Below, in pieces: positions 15,593 through 24,926 of a DNA stretch of 33,551 nucleotides. The stretch spans positions 1-33,551 of the forward strand of contig NZ_WJFC01000142.1 of the NCBI RefSeq assembly GCF_009725235.1, read 5' to 3'. This DNA is from Scytonema sp. UIC 10036. Lineage in GTDB: Bacteria; Cyanobacteriota; Cyanobacteriia; Cyanobacteriales; Nostocaceae. Position 1 is the first letter of the stretch; the number at the start of each line of letters is the position of its first letter. Position numbers and translations under genes: made by a program. A model generated the notes under the pieces. The model saw nothing but the letters and a program-made list of their open reading frames with translations, did no database searches and was not told the DNA's origin.

Positions 15593-17044
15593 ATGTCACA
15601 AAGAATTGTCATCGATCCCGTGACCCGTATTGAAGGTCATGCCAAAATCACTATTTATTTAGACGATACCGGACAAGTGAGCGATGCTCGCTTTCATGTC
15701 ACTGAATTTCGCGGTTTTGAAAAATTTTGTGAAGGGCGACCATTATGGGAAATGCCGGGAATTACAGCACGAATTTGCGGTATCTGTCCGGTGAGTCACT
15801 TATTAGCCTCAGCTAAAGCAGGAGACGCTATTCTGGCTGTCACCATACCAAGAGCCGCAGCAAAATTGCGGCGCTTGATGAATTTAGGACAAATTATCCA
15901 ATCTCATGCTCTCAGTTTCTTTCACCTGAGTTCTCCCGATCTCATTTTAGGATTGGATAGCGATCCGCAAAAACGCAATATATTTGGGTTAATTGCTGCT
16001 CAACCAGAACTAGCTCGTGGTGGTATTCGTTTGCGCCAATTTGGACAGGAAATGATTGAATTGTTGGGGGGACGTAAAATTCACCCGTCTTGGGCAGTTC
16101 CGGGAGGTGTTCGGGAACCTTTATCTAAAGAAGGACGCACTCATATAAAAAGCCAGATTCCATTCGTCAAAACGATCGCATTAGATGCCATAGAGCGGTT
16201 TAAGCGTGTACTTAAAGAGCATGAAGCAGTTGCCCATACCTTTGGTAATTTTCCTAGCTTGTTTATGGGATTGGTCAGTCATGAGGGTATGTGGGAAAAT
16301 TATGACGGATATATCCGATTTGTGGACAGTGCAGGTAATATTATCGCCGATCGCCTTGACCCTTCCTGCTATCAAGAATTCATTGCAGAAGCAGTTGAAC
16401 CCTGGTCTTACTTAAAATTCCCGTACTATCGTCCTCTTGGTTACCCCCAACGACATGACCATTGCCGTGTCGATAGTGGAATGTATCGCGTGGGACCGCT
16501 AGCACGTCTTAATATTTGCGATCGCATTGGCACACCTCTTGCTGATGCAGAATTAGAGAAGTTTAGAAACTGCGGAACAGAGACAGTTACCTCATCATTT
16601 TTCTACCACTACGCCCGGTTAATTGAGATTTTGGCATCTATAGAACGGATTGAAATCGCGCTCGACGATCCTGAATTACTCTCTACTCAATTACGTGCCA
16701 ATGCTGGTGTTAACCAACTTGAGGGTATCGGTTGTAGTGAAGCTCCTCGCGGAACCTTGTTTCACCATTATAAAGTTGATGAAAACGGTTTGATTCAAAA
16801 AGTGAACCTTATTATAGCTACCGGTCAGAATAACCTAGCAATGAATCGTACAGTGCTTCAGATTGCACGTCATTTCATCCAGGGAACAGATATTCCCGAA
16901 GGAATGTTAAATCGTGTAGAAGCGGGTATCCGAGCGTTTGACCCCTGTTTGAGTTGTTCGACTCATGCAGCAGGACAAATGCCTTTACACATTCAGTTAG
17001 TTGAGACAGATGGGAACGTTGTGAATGAAGTATGGCGTGATTAA
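15593..17044 (+). CDS. hoxH: Bidirectional hydrogenase large subunit HoxH
   Basis: NiFe catalytic subunit that reversibly oxidises or produces H2. 483 residues. The two Ni-binding motifs are intact: [10 protein letters not shown] near residue 62 and [15 protein letters not shown] near the C-terminus. The C-terminal extension after the expected His cleavage site ([20 protein letters not shown] plus five residues) is present, so maturation needs the HoxW protease. The N-terminus [20 protein letters not shown] is typical. No strong ribosome binding site precedes the ATG, suggesting coupling to the gene 6 bp upstream. The last 4 bp overlap the 3' end of the convergent hybrid kinase, leaving no room for a terminator. 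Confidence 0.98.
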   Translation: MSQRIVIDPVTRIEGHAKITIYLDDTGQVSDARFHVTEFRGFEKFCEGRPLWEMPGITARICGICPVSHLLASAKAGDAILAVTIPRAAAKLRRLMNLGQIIQSHALSFFHLSSPDLILGLDSDPQKRNIFGLIAAQPELARGGIRLRQFGQEMIELLGGRKIHPSWAVPGGVREPLSKEGRTHIKSQIPFVKTIALDAIERFKRVLKEHEAVAHTFGNFPSLFMGLVSHEGMWENYDGYIRFVDSAGNIIADRLDPSCYQEFIAEAVEPWSYLKFPYYRPLGYPQRHDHCRVDSGMYRVGPLARLNICDRIGTPLADAELEKFRNCGTETVTSSFFYHYARLIEILASIERIEIALDDPELLSTQLRANAGVNQLEGIGCSEAPRGTLFHHYKVDENGLIQKVNLIIATGQNNLAMNRTVLQIARHFIQGTDIPEGMLNRVEAGIRAFDPCLSCSTHAAGQMPLHIQLVETDGNVVNEVWRD

Positions 17045-19344
17045 GATACTATCTGTGCAGCATTTCGTAAGCCATTCAGCAATGCCTTCTCTGTGAAAGG
17101 TTTTGGCAAGAAATCTTGAATGCCAAGACTTTTCTTTTGAGATGCTGTCCAATCGGACGTTGCTCCGCTCGTCGCAATAATTCGTATCTGTGGATTCATG
17201 CGTTGCAACGTCAGAATTGTGGTAGAACCATCCATACCGGGCATCATCAAGTCTATGACTACCGCACTGATTTTACCCTTGAATTGAGCATACAGTGCAA
17301 GAGCTTCAATTCCATTCCTGGCAGTTAAAACCCTGTAATTATGGCTCTCCAAAGTCGTTTTAGCAATCTCACAAATTGTGGCTTCGTCATCCACTACCAA
17401 AATCAATTCGCCATGACCGTCAGATAAATTTACATCCATTGCTGCTGAAGTTTCCTTAACCTGGTTACTTGGCAAATAGACCTTAAAGCGACTACCTTTT
17501 CCTATCTCACTGTACACATTCAAAAAACCACCGTGTCTTTTGATAATACCTATAGCAGTGGAAAGACCTAATCCGCTTCCTTTGCCGAACTCTTTGGTGG
17601 TAAAAAATGGATCGAAAATGCGGTCCATAATTTCCGGTGGAATGCCCATTCCTGTATCAGCAATAGTGATGACAACATAAGGACCGACCTCAGCATCTAC
17701 ATACATTCGAGCATAGTTTTCATCAATCCAAAGGTTTTCAGCGCTTATACTAAGCATACCACCATAAAGCATAGCATCGCGAGCATTAACACAAAGGTTC
17801 ATCAACACTTGATGAAGTTGAGTTGTATCTGCACAAACAGTCCAAAGGTCTGAAGCTATGTGAGTTTGAGTTTCAATGGATTTTGGGAAAGTTCGTTGAG
17901 CAACTTGGGCGACATCTAAAAGTAAATGCCGAATCTGAACAACGGTGCAGATCCCGTCCGCCCCCCGACCAAACGACAAAATTTGCTTGACTAGATCGGC
18001 ACCCCGCTTACTGTTACTTTCTAATATCCTCAATAATTGCTGGGTGTTCTCATCAACGTTAGGAAACTTACGAGATAGTAATTGCGAAATTGTCAAAATG
18101 GGAGTGAGAATATTATTGAAGTCATGAGCAATCCCGCTGGCAAGAGTACCCAAGCTTTCTAACCTCTGAGTTCGTAAAAACTGTGCTTCAAGTTGTTTTT
18201 TTTCAGTGATATCAGTATTGACAGTTAGAATAGATTTAGGGCTATTAACTTCATCAAGTACAAGCGTCCAGCGACTCTCGACAATAATATTTTTGCCGTC
18301 TTTCGTGACTTGCTGCAATTCACCTTGCCACTGACCCTCTTTAACTAGCGTTGTCCGTATTGCTTCAAATTGCGGCAAAGTTTCCTCAGATTCGTATAGA
18401 AGTTCGGCTGCACTCTGACCTAGGGCTTCTGCTGCTTTCCATCCATACAAGCGCTCAGCACCTTTATTCCAGAAGAAGAGGCGATACTCAAAATCTTGAA
18501 CAAAAATAGCGTCAGTGGTAACATCTAACAACGCTGCTTGTTCGCGAATTTGCTGTTCAGCTTGCTTGCGATCGCTAATATCCTCTGCAATGCCAACAAC
18601 TCGATAGGGTTCGCCACATTTGTCCTTAACAGGGAAACCTCTGTCTCGTATCCATCGCAATGACCCATCGGGACGGATGATGCGATACTCCTCATCATAA
18701 TTACCAAGTAACAACTTTTCAAAAAAGGCTGTCTGCACGCGTTGCCGATCCACCGGATGAATCGCCTCTATCCATTCCATATAGTTGGTATACAATCTCT
18801 CATAAGAGCGCCCCCAGATATTTTCGTAAGATCGACTCACGTAGAGCAGCTTTCTTTCTGTGAAGTCTGATATCCAGAAAACCATCTCGCTCATATTCTC
18901 TGCCAATTGGCGAAACAGCTCCTCGCTTTCCTGTAAAGCTCGTTCTGCACTGTGCCGTTTGTGCCGCTCGATAGCCTCCCGCAACTCTCGCTCCACTGCG
19001 GGTACCAAGCGAGTCAGATTACCTTTAATTAAGTAGTCATGCGCTCCTGCTTTCATTGCAGCAACGGCAACATCCTCTCCAATTGTACCGGAGACAATAA
19101 TAAACGGTAAATCTAGCTTCCGACTTTGGAGAAGTTTTAAAGCTTCTGGGGCGCTAAAAGTAGGCATATTATAGTCTGCAATTACAATGTCCCATGATTG
19201 GCGATCGAGAGCTGCGTGCATTTCGGTCGGAGTATCTACACGAACATAGTCCAGGGTATAACCACCCCGACGCAGTTCTCTTAAGACTAAGAAAGCATCA
19301 TCTTCCGAATCCTCAACGATCAGAACGTGTAGGTCAGGTTTCAT
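17041..19344 (-). CDS. Hybrid sensor histidine kinase, receiver-PAS-PAS-kinase-receiver
   Basis: 767 residues, no membrane span. An N-terminal receiver (~5-120, acceptor Asp57 in IADYNMP) is followed by PAS1 (~145-260), PAS2 (~270-385), the phosphoacceptor domain with His407 in [13 protein letters not shown], HATPase_c with [20 protein letters not shown] and [18 protein letters not shown], then a C-terminal receiver (~640-765) with [10 protein letters not shown]. From the last PAS onward it parallels the kinase upstream of hoxE (shared [35 protein letters not shown]), so the two are paralogues. It starts 13 bp after the Rcp1-like regulator, with GGGAGAT as ribosome binding site. It is the last gene of a three-gene signalling operon and converges with hoxH, overlapping it by 4 bp. 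Confidence 0.93.
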   Translation of the reverse strand: MKPDLHVLIVEDSEDDAFLVLRELRRGGYTLDYVRVDTPTEMHAALDRQSWDIVIADYNMPTFSAPEALKLLQSRKLDLPFIIVSGTIGEDVAVAAMKAGAHDYLIKGNLTRLVPAVERELREAIERHKRHSAERALQESEELFRQLAENMSEMVFWISDFTERKLLYVSRSYENIWGRSYERLYTNYMEWIEAIHPVDRQRVQTAFFEKLLLGNYDEEYRIIRPDGSLRWIRDRGFPVKDKCGEPYRVVGIAEDISDRKQAEQQIREQAALLDVTTDAIFVQDFEYRLFFWNKGAERLYGWKAAEALGQSAAELLYESEETLPQFEAIRTTLVKEGQWQGELQQVTKDGKNIIVESRWTLVLDEVNSPKSILTVNTDITEKKQLEAQFLRTQRLESLGTLASGIAHDFNNILTPILTISQLLSRKFPNVDENTQQLLRILESNSKRGADLVKQILSFGRGADGICTVVQIRHLLLDVAQVAQRTFPKSIETQTHIASDLWTVCADTTQLHQVLMNLCVNARDAMLYGGMLSISAENLWIDENYARMYVDAEVGPYVVITIADTGMGIPPEIMDRIFDPFFTTKEFGKGSGLGLSTAIGIIKRHGGFLNVYSEIGKGSRFKVYLPSNQVKETSAAMDVNLSDGHGELILVVDDEATICEIAKTTLESHNYRVLTARNGIEALALYAQFKGKISAVVIDLMMPGMDGSTTILTLQRMNPQIRIIATSGATSDWTASQKKSLGIQDFLPKPFTEKALLNGLRNAAQIVS

Positions 19345-19357
19345 CTTAACTATCTCC

Positions 19358-19798
19358 CTAGACAGGTGGTGGTTCGTTGATCAACAGCCAATACATCCCC
19401 AATTGCCGAATTGCCTCAGAAAACTGAAGAAAATCTACAGGTTTGCGGATATAACTATTACACCCCTGGCTGTAGCTATCGAGCATATCTTGTTCTTCGT
19501 TAGAGGTGGTTAGAACCACCACGGGTAGTAATCTAGTACGCTCGTCTTCCCGCAAACGACGCAAAACCTCAATGCCATCAAAACGAGGCAATTTTAGATC
19601 TAGTAAAATCACCGTAGGTTTGACGTTGTCCTGTCCGGCATAAGCACCCATGCCAAACAAGTAATCCAAAGCTTCTACTCCATCATGAGCCACAATGATT
19701 TGATTGCTGATATGACTGCGTTTAAGCGCTCTGATTGTTAATGCTTCGTCATCTGGATTATCCTCTATTAAAAGAATTATTTTGTGACTCTCGCTCAT
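19358..19798 (-). CDS. Rcp1-type single-domain response regulator
   Basis: 146 residues from the ATG whose first base is 19798 (MSESHKIILLIEDNPDDEAL). It has a receiver domain only: the acidic pair in EDNPDDE, the acceptor Asp in ILLDLKLPRFDG, Thr/Ser in VLTTSNEEQD and Lys in YIRKPVDF. This is the type paired with phytochrome-like kinases, acting as a phosphate shuttle without DNA binding. Its ATG overlaps the stop of the upstream GAF kinase (ATGA), which shows translational coupling and a likely cognate pair. An in-frame longer start exists but lies inside the kinase gene and adds an arginine-rich leader unlike the family. Confidence 0.93.
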   Translation of the reverse strand: MSESHKIILLIEDNPDDEALTIRALKRSHISNQIIVAHDGVEALDYLFGMGAYAGQDNVKPTVILLDLKLPRFDGIEVLRRLREDERTRLLPVVVLTTSNEEQDMLDSYSQGCNSYIRKPVDFLQFSEAIRQLGMYWLLINEPPPV

Positions 19799-21219
19799 GC
19801 TTCTACCTCTCCTGGGGCTAACGTGAAGTAAAAAGTAGCTCCCCGTTCCACTTCTCCTTGTGCCCATATCCGACCTCCATGGCGGCGTACAATGCGATGA
19901 ACCGTTGCGAGTCCAATCCCATTCCCTGGAAAATCGTTCATACTGTGCAACCTCTGAAAGGGTCCAAATAACTTTTTGGCGTAGGCCATGTCAAAGCCCG
20001 CGCCGTCATCTCGAACAAAGTAGACTGGGATACAATTGTCAGTAGCGATCGCTCCAAACTCAATCCGTGCTTGAGGATGCTTGGCGGTAAATTTCCACGC
20101 ATTATTTAATAAATTCTCTAACAACACTCGCAGTAAATGGCTATCTCCTTGTGCTGTTAGTCCTGTTTGAATCACAAATTCAACCTCGGGTTTAGGCTGG
20201 CTTTGCTGTAAACCAGTACAAATATCACTTGCTAACCGACTCAGATCGATAAGTTCCAAACACATATCGCTGCGCGTAACTCGGGACAAGTTGAGGAGGT
20301 CATCTATTAATTGCCCCATCCGTTGAGTAGCTGCTCGAATTCGTCGCACGTGAGCTTGTCCGCTTTCGTTCAGCGTATCGTAGCAGTCTTCTAGTAAAGC
20401 TTGGCTGAAGCCATCAATACTGCGTAAAGGAGCACGCAGGTCATGGGAGACGGAATAGCTAAAAGCCTCTAACTCCTTATTAACTGCTTGTAGTTCCACG
20501 ATCGCTCGTTGCAGTTCCTGGTTCAACAATTGAGTTGCTTGCTCGGCTTCCTGGCGTTCTAGCACTTGTGTCTGTAGGTCAGCTAAAAGTTCTGCGTGCT
20601 GGAGGGCGATTCCTAAGTGAGTGGCTATTTGAGTGGCAAACTCGATTTCTGTTGCTTGCCACGCTCGCGGTCCACGACACTGATGAATACAAAGCAATCC
20701 CCAAAGATTCTGACCCCGTAATAGAGGTACTACTAAGTTAGCCCGGATCTGAAATTGCGCTAGAATTTGAATATGGCACTCACTCAAGCCATTATTGTAA
20801 ATATCTGCCACTGCCTGAATTTTACCCTGTTGATAATAAACCGCAAATTGCTCTCCAAAGCAGTGGTCGTGAATTTTTTGCGCCATGGCTGACCCAAAAG
20901 CTCCATCCACATCCTCAGATACAAATTCTCCATCATTCCAACCTGAGTTTGGGTAGAAACGAAACATCCCCACACGATCTGCTTTCAAAAGTTGGCGAAC
21001 CTCAGTCGCTGTGGCTTGAAAAATCTCTTCCACATTAAGAGGTTCGCGCAGGCGAGTAATGACTTGGAACAATGCTTTGTGTTGCTCCACCTGGGAATAT
21101 GCCCGCTCGAGCTTTTGCTCCAATTGTTGAAGTTCTACTGCCAGAATCTGCTCGAGCATTTGAAATGCTGCTTCATCTCGACACAAGTTTTGCAACCTTG
21201 CTAGTATCACTGGGTTCAT
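19795..21219 (-). CDS. Cyanobacteriochrome-like GAF sensor histidine kinase
   Basis: 474 residues: coiled coil (~20-48), one GAF domain (~60-215), linker helix, then a kinase of the phytochrome class with SYSVSHDLRAPLRSIDGFSQ (phosphoacceptor His) and HATPase motifs ending GNGIGLATVHRIVRRHGGRI. The GAF domain has features of bilin-binding cyanobacteriochromes: Asp118-His119-Cys120-Phe121 (a DXCF motif), then LSECHIQILAQFQIRANLVV with Cys148-His149 at the canonical chromophore position, and LWGLLCIHQCRGPRAW. The 28-residue spacing between the two cysteines equals the spacing I recall for the DXCF receptor TePixJ. I therefore infer a covalently bound bilin and a light-sensing role; other GAF kinases can share parts of this pattern. 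It heads a minus-strand operon with its response regulator. Confidence 0.88.
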   Translation of the reverse strand: MNPVILARLQNLCRDEAAFQMLEQILAVELQQLEQKLERAYSQVEQHKALFQVITRLREPLNVEEIFQATATEVRQLLKADRVGMFRFYPNSGWNDGEFVSEDVDGAFGSAMAQKIHDHCFGEQFAVYYQQGKIQAVADIYNNGLSECHIQILAQFQIRANLVVPLLRGQNLWGLLCIHQCRGPRAWQATEIEFATQIATHLGIALQHAELLADLQTQVLERQEAEQATQLLNQELQRAIVELQAVNKELEAFSYSVSHDLRAPLRSIDGFSQALLEDCYDTLNESGQAHVRRIRAATQRMGQLIDDLLNLSRVTRSDMCLELIDLSRLASDICTGLQQSQPKPEVEFVIQTGLTAQGDSHLLRVLLENLLNNAWKFTAKHPQARIEFGAIATDNCIPVYFVRDDGAGFDMAYAKKLFGPFQRLHSMNDFPGNGIGLATVHRIVRRHGGRIWAQGEVERGATFYFTLAPGEVEA

Positions 21220-21534
21220 AGTCAGTTAGTTAGTCAAGTTCGTCAAGAAAGAAATTGTTAAAAATTTCCGTCAAAGACTTGAATGAAAACCGATAGAAAT
21301 GCTTGAAATATTACAAAAAATTAAGGATTTGGAAGGGGGAGTACTGCAGCCTCTGAAAAAGATGATTACATAATACAACATTAGTAACTTATATTAAATT
21401 TTTTAAGTTTTTTATAGAACAGTCAGTCATTCCGCTCGACCTCATAATTTCCTCAACTTTTTCAGCTACTTTTAGAAAGTGGTTTTTGCGATCTCTATAA
21501 ATGGACCTCAAGTCATGCCTGAAATGGGGTTAAG
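21220..21534. promoter_or_regulatory. Divergent intergenic region between the GAF kinase and hoxW
   Basis: 315 bp without a gene, holding promoters for the minus-strand signalling operon and the plus-strand hoxW-hyp operon. Apart from the tandem CCTCA site at 21439-21455 it is AT-rich and shows no strong terminator or repeat. Confidence 0.6.
21439..21455 (+). promoter_or_regulatory. Tandem CCTCA operator upstream of hoxW
   Basis: ACCTCATAATTTCCTCA matches the hsp20 right arm TCCTCACAATTTCCTCA at 15 of 17 positions, and both are followed by a similar ACT/T-rich stretch. It ends 79 bp before the hoxW ATG, nearly the same distance as in hsp20 (71 bp) and usp (76 bp). The inverted partner arm is absent here. 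Confidence 0.55.
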
Positions 21535-22106
21535 ATGATGGACAATATTCTTGCTGGTATCTCCCCTACATTTCTCATCATTGGTTATGGTAACAATTTA
21601 CGCAGTGATGATGCGGTAGGACAACGAGTGAGCGATGCTATAGCAACTTGGAAATTACCTGATGTCCGTTCTTTAAGCGTCTGCCAACTCACTCCCGAAT
21701 TAACTAACATTTTAGCAACTGTTGATGTTGCTGTCTTTGTTGATACCTACCCCATTTGCAAGGAGAGAGAATGGGTGGGAAAGATTGTGGAATTGGAGAA
21801 AGAGGCTGTGAAACACAGAGTTTAGTTAGGGAAGATATTGAATCTGCTTGTCTCCTTTTTCCTATTTCTCCTTATCCAAAATCTTCTTTATTTGGGCATA
21901 CAAGCGACCCAAATTATGTACTTGCTCTCACTCAAGCAATCTATGGTTTTGTTCCACAAGCATGGTGCCTTATGATACCTGGAGTAAATTTTGAATTCGG
22001 CGAAAGCCTATCACCAGTAGCCAAACAGGGAGTTGAAACAGCACTTCAGAAAATTGATGAGTTAATTCAAACTATAAGGAAAAAATTATGCATGAAGTTG
22101 AAATGA
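21535..22106 (+). pseudogene. hoxW: Hydrogenase maturation protease HoxW, split by a frameshift
   Basis: HoxW clips the C-terminal tail of HoxH after nickel insertion. The first frame (21535-21825) has the family start IIGYGNNLRSDDAVGQRVSD, with the metal-binding Asp, and AVFVDTYPI, then stops after a purine-rich stretch coding EREWVGKIVELEKEAVKHRV. The second frame (open from 21756 to 22106) supplies the rest: FPISPYPKSSLFGHTSDPNY, ALTQAIYG and IPGVNFEFGESLSP. Joining them needs a -1 shift between 21756 and 21825. The joined product would be about 190 residues, roughly 20-35 longer than usual, so a short purine-rich insertion probably caused the break. It may be a pseudogene, a sequencing error or recoded. 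The 3' end overlaps hypA by 19 bp. Confidence 0.8.
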
Positions 22107-22429
22107 TGCAGAATATTCTTAATATTGCTGTTAACCGTGCAGAAGAAGAAGGCGCTCAACATATTCGTTTAGTTCATATGCGAGTCGGTGAAGTGTCCGG
22201 TATTGTACCCGATTCTTTACAACTTGCTTTTGATGTTGCTAAAGCAGGAACAATGGCAGAAAATAGCAGGCTGGAAATTGAGTATTTGCCAGTACGTTGT
22301 TACTGTCCTAACTGTAATCTTGAGTTTCAACCACTTGACCAATTGTATCAATGTCCGCAGTGCCATCAACCTTATTGTGAAGTGCGCCAGGGTAAGGAGT
22401 GCGAACTTGCTTTTTTAGAGGTGTCATGA
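22088..22429 (+). CDS. hypA: Hydrogenase nickel incorporation protein HypA
   Basis: 113 residues. It binds nickel at the N-terminus (MHEVEMMQNILNIA; His2 and neighbouring Glu) and has a structural zinc site, CPNCNLEF and CPQCHQPY. It normally works with the GTPase HypB to load Ni into the large subunit. Residues VHMRVGEVSGIVPDSLQLAF are typical. It starts inside the end of hoxW and is followed after 25 bp by hypF. No hypB follows, which is unusual because hypA and hypB are commonly adjacent. Confidence 0.96.
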   Translation: MHEVEMMQNILNIAVNRAEEEGAQHIRLVHMRVGEVSGIVPDSLQLAFDVAKAGTMAENSRLEIEYLPVRCYCPNCNLEFQPLDQLYQCPQCHQPYCEVRQGKECELAFLEVS

Positions 22430-22454
22430 GTTAGGGAGTGGAGAGCGGGGAATA

Positions 22455-24797
22455 ATGGTACAAAAACTTTTGCATATTGCTATTCAGGGTATTGTACAAG
22501 GGGTAGGCTTTCGCCCTTTTGTCTATCAATTGGCAACTGATTTGAAACTTGTAGGTTGGGTGAATAACTCCGCTAGAGGTGTGGAAATTGAGGTTGAAGG
22601 CAGTCAATCTCAATTGGAAAATTTTTTGTTGCGGTTAGATAGGGAAAAACCAGTGCGATCGCATATTCAAAGTCTTGAAGTTTCTTGGCTAGATGCCACA
22701 AGCTACGACAACTTTGAAATTCGCCCGAGTACAGGTGGTGAAAAAACTGCTACCATTATGCCAGACATTTCCACGTGTTCGGAATGTCTGCAAGACATTT
22801 TCACTCCTACAAATCGTCGCTACCGCTATCCTTTTACAAACTGTACTCATTGCGGTCCGCGCTTTAGCATCATAGAGGCATTACCTTACGATCGCTCCCA
22901 CACCACTATGAAGCACTTTCAGATGTGCGTAGACTGTCAAGCAGAATATGAAAACCCCCTGAATCGACGTTTTCATGCTCAACCAAATGCTTGTCCTCAA
23001 TGCGGTCCCTACTTGGAATTATGGAATCGAGAAGGTAAAGTTTTAGCATCTCGTGATACCGCTTTACAAATGACAGTCAATGCTATTCGTAACGGAAACA
23101 TTGTTGCTATTAAAGGATTGGGCGGCTTTCATCTTGTTGTAGATGCACGTAACAAAGAAGCTATAAAACAACTGCGGGTTTGCAAGCAAAGGGCAGAAAA
23201 GCCTTTTGCTTTAATGTATCCTAATATAGATTTGGTAAAAGCACACTGCGAAGTTTCAGAGTTAGAAGAAAGGTTATTGCGATCGCCAGAAGCGCCTATT
23301 GTCTTACTCCGACGTAGAAAGCACTTGGGAATAGATTTGGCAGAGGGTGAGTTCTCTGTATGCCCTATAGATAACTCATCGATTGCTCCTCATAATCCCT
23401 ACCTTGGTGTTATGTTACCTTATACACCATTGCATCACTTACTTATGATAGAGCTAGGTGTTCCAATAGTGGCTACTAGTGGTAATCTTGCCAATGAAAC
23501 TATTTATATTCATGAGCATGAAGCCATAGAACAACTAGGCAATTTTATCAATATTTTTCTAGTTCACAACCGCCCTATTGCCCGTCCTGTAGACGATTCT
23601 ATTTTAAAAGTTATCCAGAATCGCGAATTGATGTTGCGCCGTGCGCGTGGTTATGCGCCTTTACCAATTTCTCTTCATCCCCCACCCGCAATCCTCAATT
23701 GTCAATCCAAAATTCTTGCTGTAGGAGCACACTTAAAAAATACCATTGCTGTTGCCACCAACAAACAAGTATTTATCAGCCAGCATATTGGCGATTTAGA
23801 CACAGTTTCTGCATTTGAAAACTTTAGCAGAACTATTGCTAGTTTTCAAGAGCTTTACGAAATGCAACCAAATATCATTGCTAGCGATTTACACCCCGAT
23901 TATCGTTCAACTCAATTTGCCAATCAATTTGGTGTGCCTGTGATTCCCATACAACATCATTATGCCCATGTTCTCTCTTGTATGGCAGAAAATCAGATCC
24001 AGGGTTCTGTATTGGGTGTTGCTTGGGATGGTACGGGTTACGGTTTGGATGGAACAACTTGGGGCGGTGAATTTTTGTACGTGACTGATACAGCATGGCA
24101 GCGAGTTGCTCATCTTCACACCTTTCGCCTACCTGGAGGAGAAAAAGCAATTAAAGAACCAAGGCGTTCAGCCCTGGGATTACTTTATGAAATATTTGGA
24201 AATACAGTTTTTGAAATGCCAAGACTAGCTCCGATACAAGCTTTTTCTATACAAGAATTAAAAATTTTAAAAGCTATGTTGGAGCGTCAGGTAAATACCC
24301 CTCTAATTTCTAGCTGCGGAAGGTTGTTCGATGCGATCGCCTCAATTTTAGATTTATGTCATCAAACGGAATATGAAGGACAAGCTGCAATAGCATTGGA
24401 GTTAGCAATAGATGAAACCAAAACTGATGAATACTATAATTTCCAAATATTAAAGCTTGTTAAGAATAAAGAACATCCATCGATAGTCATTGATTGGCGT
24501 GTTACCATCAAGGAAATTTTAGTAGATATTGGCTCTAAAGTATCTTGTCAAAAGATAGCAGCCAAATTTCACAATACACTTGTAGAAGTAATAATTTCTG
24601 TAGCTCAATATATGGGGGAAAAAAGAATAGTTCTAACAGGTGGTTGTTTTCAAAATAAGACTTTGATAGAAAGAGCGATTGACCGTTTGAGAGAAGAAAA
24701 CTTTTACCCTTATTGGCATCAGTATATTCCACCTAATGATGGTGGTATTGCTCTGGGGCAAATTATAGCAACTTTAAGAAATACAAATCAACTATAG
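22455..24797 (+). CDS. hypF: Carbamoyltransferase HypF
   Basis: 780 residues, normal length. It makes carbamoyl-AMP from carbamoyl phosphate and transfers the carbamoyl group to the C-terminal Cys of HypE, the precursor of the CN ligands. Domains in order: acylphosphatase (~1-90, GIVQGVGFRPFVYQLA), two zinc fingers (CSECLQDIF...CTHCGPRF and CVDCQAEY...CPQCGPYL), YrdC-like domain (~195-380, IKGLGGFHLVVDARN and VPIVATSGNLANE), and the Kae1-like domain with HHYAHVLSCMAEN, GVAWDGTGYGLDGTTWGGEF and LTGGCFQNKTL. ATG at 22455 follows GAGAGCGGGG. Confidence 0.97.
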   Translation: MVQKLLHIAIQGIVQGVGFRPFVYQLATDLKLVGWVNNSARGVEIEVEGSQSQLENFLLRLDREKPVRSHIQSLEVSWLDATSYDNFEIRPSTGGEKTATIMPDISTCSECLQDIFTPTNRRYRYPFTNCTHCGPRFSIIEALPYDRSHTTMKHFQMCVDCQAEYENPLNRRFHAQPNACPQCGPYLELWNREGKVLASRDTALQMTVNAIRNGNIVAIKGLGGFHLVVDARNKEAIKQLRVCKQRAEKPFALMYPNIDLVKAHCEVSELEERLLRSPEAPIVLLRRRKHLGIDLAEGEFSVCPIDNSSIAPHNPYLGVMLPYTPLHHLLMIELGVPIVATSGNLANETIYIHEHEAIEQLGNFINIFLVHNRPIARPVDDSILKVIQNRELMLRRARGYAPLPISLHPPPAILNCQSKILAVGAHLKNTIAVATNKQVFISQHIGDLDTVSAFENFSRTIASFQELYEMQPNIIASDLHPDYRSTQFANQFGVPVIPIQHHYAHVLSCMAENQIQGSVLGVAWDGTGYGLDGTTWGGEFLYVTDTAWQRVAHLHTFRLPGGEKAIKEPRRSALGLLYEIFGNTVFEMPRLAPIQAFSIQELKILKAMLERQVNTPLISSCGRLFDAIASILDLCHQTEYEGQAAIALELAIDETKTDEYYNFQILKLVKNKEHPSIVIDWRVTIKEILVDIGSKVSCQKIAAKFHNTLVEVIISVAQYMGEKRIVLTGGCFQNKTLIERAIDRLREENFYPYWHQYIPPNDGGIALGQIIATLRNTNQL

Positions 24798-24893
24798 CAA
24801 TCCTATTTGAGATGCAAACAAGGAAGACAAGGAAGACAAGGAGGACAAGGAAGACAAGGAAGAAGTGTTTGTAAATCATTTAGGACTGCTATA
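24793..24893. mobile_element. MITE-like element with five 9-bp tandem repeats, between hypF and hypC
   Basis: The ends TATAGCAATCCTATTTGAG (from 24793) and ATCATTTAGGACTGCTATA (to 24893) are imperfect inverted repeats; over 27 bp I count 21 matches. Inside, 24818-24862 is five copies of ACAAGGAAG (one with a G change). There is no coding content, and the left end overlaps the last codons of hypF. Confidence 0.7.
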
Positions 24894-24926
24894 TAGCAAA
24901 TACAATTAGAAAACAAAGAGAAAAAT

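Noticed and set aside
19799..19867. Longer start for the Rcp1-like regulator
   Set aside because: It lies inside the GAF kinase, and the extra residues (MGTRRSGTGSYF) do not resemble a receiver domain. The coupled ATGA start at 19798 is better.
24818..24862. Tandem 9-bp repeats as a CRISPR array
   Set aside because: The units are head-to-tail without spacers, so this is a simple tandem repeat inside a MITE-like element.
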